Source: CBDTTM01 sp965363355
Lineage (GTDB): Bacteria > Bacillota > Negativicutes > Selenomonadales > Selenomonadaceae
Direction of reading: 5' to 3'
Assembly: GCA_965363355.1 (NCBI GenBank)
Contig: CBDTTM010000021.1
Location: 1-22,493 of the forward strand
Length of the DNA: 22,493 nucleotides
Part shown: piece after piece, positions 21,779 to 22,493 of the stretch
How the letters are laid out: every line of letters begins with the position of its first letter
How positions within the stretch are numbered: position 1 is the first letter of the stretch
Notes under the pieces: generated by a model
Databases searched by the model: none
What the model was told of the DNA's origin: nothing
Seen by the model: the letters and a program-made list of their open reading frames with translations, nothing else
Position numbers and translations under genes: made by a program

Positions 21779-22493
21779 GTGGAACAAAAGGAAAAATGGG
21801 ATCGTTTTATCTCAATTATGAGGGCAGATGTCATCCCAGCCACTGGTTGCACTGAACCGGTTTCGCTTGCCTTTGCTGCAGCAGTTGCGGCAAAACACTT
21901 AGGACAACCGGTAGAACGTATAGAAGCAAAGGTCTCGGCAAATCTTATGAAAAATGGTATGGGCGTTATGGTTCCGGGAACAGGTCGGACAGGACTCTAT
22001 ATTGCAGCAGCTACAGGTGCACTTGGTGGAAATTCGGATAAAGGTCTGGAAGTACTGGAAGGCATCGGCAGCGACCATATTGCAGCGGCAAAAGAAATGG
22101 TGGATAGTGGAAAAGTTACGATTGCTGTAGCAGCGGTCAAAAATATTTTATATGCAGAAGCTATTGTTTGGCATGGAAAGCATTTTGTCAAAGCGGCAAT
22201 TGCAGATAGCCATACGAATCTTGTCTGTATTGAGGAAGATGGCGTACCGGTTTTACAGGCATCTAGTGCAACAGTCGATAAAACAGAGGAGAAAAATGCA
22301 TTTTTGCAAAGCTGCACAACCCGTGAAATTTATGATTTTGCTGTACAGGCTGACTATGAAAGCATTTGCTTTATAAAAAATGCAGCAGAAATCAATGACC
22401 GTCTGTCAGAAGAAGGTCTAACAGGAAAATACGGATTGGCTCTAGCCAGTGCGCTCAAAGATAAAATCGCCAGAGGATTTATTGGTGAAGACC
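21779..22493 (+). CDS. cyuA: CyuA-type L-cysteine desulfidase (UPF0597), cut by window edge
   Basis: The first 238 residues of an iron-sulfur enzyme that breaks L-cysteine into pyruvate, ammonia and sulfide in the cytoplasm. The conserved N-terminal motif PATGCTEP is present, with Cys24 matching the first ligand of the [4Fe-4S] cluster (Cys25 in the Methanocaldococcus enzyme). The glycine-rich MKNGMGVMVPGTGRTG stretch (about 60-75) is also typical of the family. The other cluster cysteines lie beyond the window. The start is read as GTG at 21779, nine bases after AGGGAG; in-frame TTG codons at 21773 and 21770 are closer to that site and less likely. The frame stays open to the edge, which is why no stop is seen. 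It forms an operon with cyuP. Confidence 0.9.
   Translation, partial: MEQKEKWDRFISIMRADVIPATGCTEPVSLAFAAAVAAKHLGQPVERIEAKVSANLMKNGMGVMVPGTGRTGLYIAAATGALGGNSDKGLEVLEGIGSDHIAAAKEMVDSGKVTIAVAAVKNILYAEAIVWHGKHFVKAAIADSHTNLVCIEEDGVPVLQASSATVDKTEEKNAFLQSCTTREIYDFAVQADYESICFIKNAAEINDRLSEEGLTGKYGLALASALKDKIARGFIGED

Overview
The window looks like chromosomal DNA of a Negativicutes bacterium, a Firmicutes lineage with an outer membrane. The reasons are a porin with an N-terminal SLH domain (the peptidoglycan tether typical of that class), strong Firmicutes-type Shine-Dalgarno and sigma-70 signals, a HutP-family protein, an RND pump, and Tat and c-type cytochrome machinery. The genus cannot be read from the sequence.

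Left part (1-9371): a respiratory module. On the minus strand a membrane-anchored five-haem cytochrome (3232-3747) is followed by ccmA-B-C-E-F, the last cut by the window edge. CcmE carries CxxxY in place of the usual haem-binding HxxxY, the mark of the reduced 'system I*' Ccm pathway. Divergent from the cytochrome, across a 426-bp AT-rich gap, lies a Tat-exported lipoprotein flavoprotein of the FccA/UrdA/Cgr2 superfamily that lacks the fumarate-reductase catalytic residues. Then come an SLH porin, a PucR/CdaR-type regulator and a lone tatA. The reading offered is that the porin admits a substrate, the flavoprotein reduces it outside the cytoplasm, the cytochrome carries electrons from quinol, and the ccm genes attach the haems. 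The substrate is unknown.

Middle (9495-17877): a PadR repressor gene diverges from an exported alpha/beta-hydrolase, with two overlapping face-to-face promoters and a shared palindrome. An MFS transporter and a free-standing HutP-family gene follow. Next is a marR-MFP-RND efflux operon. Its promoter has the -35 box inside the loop of the upstream terminator, and a perfect 19-bp palindrome lies just after the -10.

Right part (17959-22493): sulfur amino-acid metabolism. It holds metY (O-acetylhomoserine sulfhydrylase), a YheO/DauR-type regulator, a cysteine/serine transporter of the CyuP (YhaO) type, and the start of cyuA (cysteine desulfidase), cut by the window edge. Cysteine brought in by CyuP and split by CyuA would give sulfide, which MetY can use. 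The regulator and cyuP each have an AT-rich inverted repeat immediately after the promoter, with related cores.

No rRNA, tRNA, IS element or CRISPR array was seen. Most transcription units end in clear intrinsic terminators.
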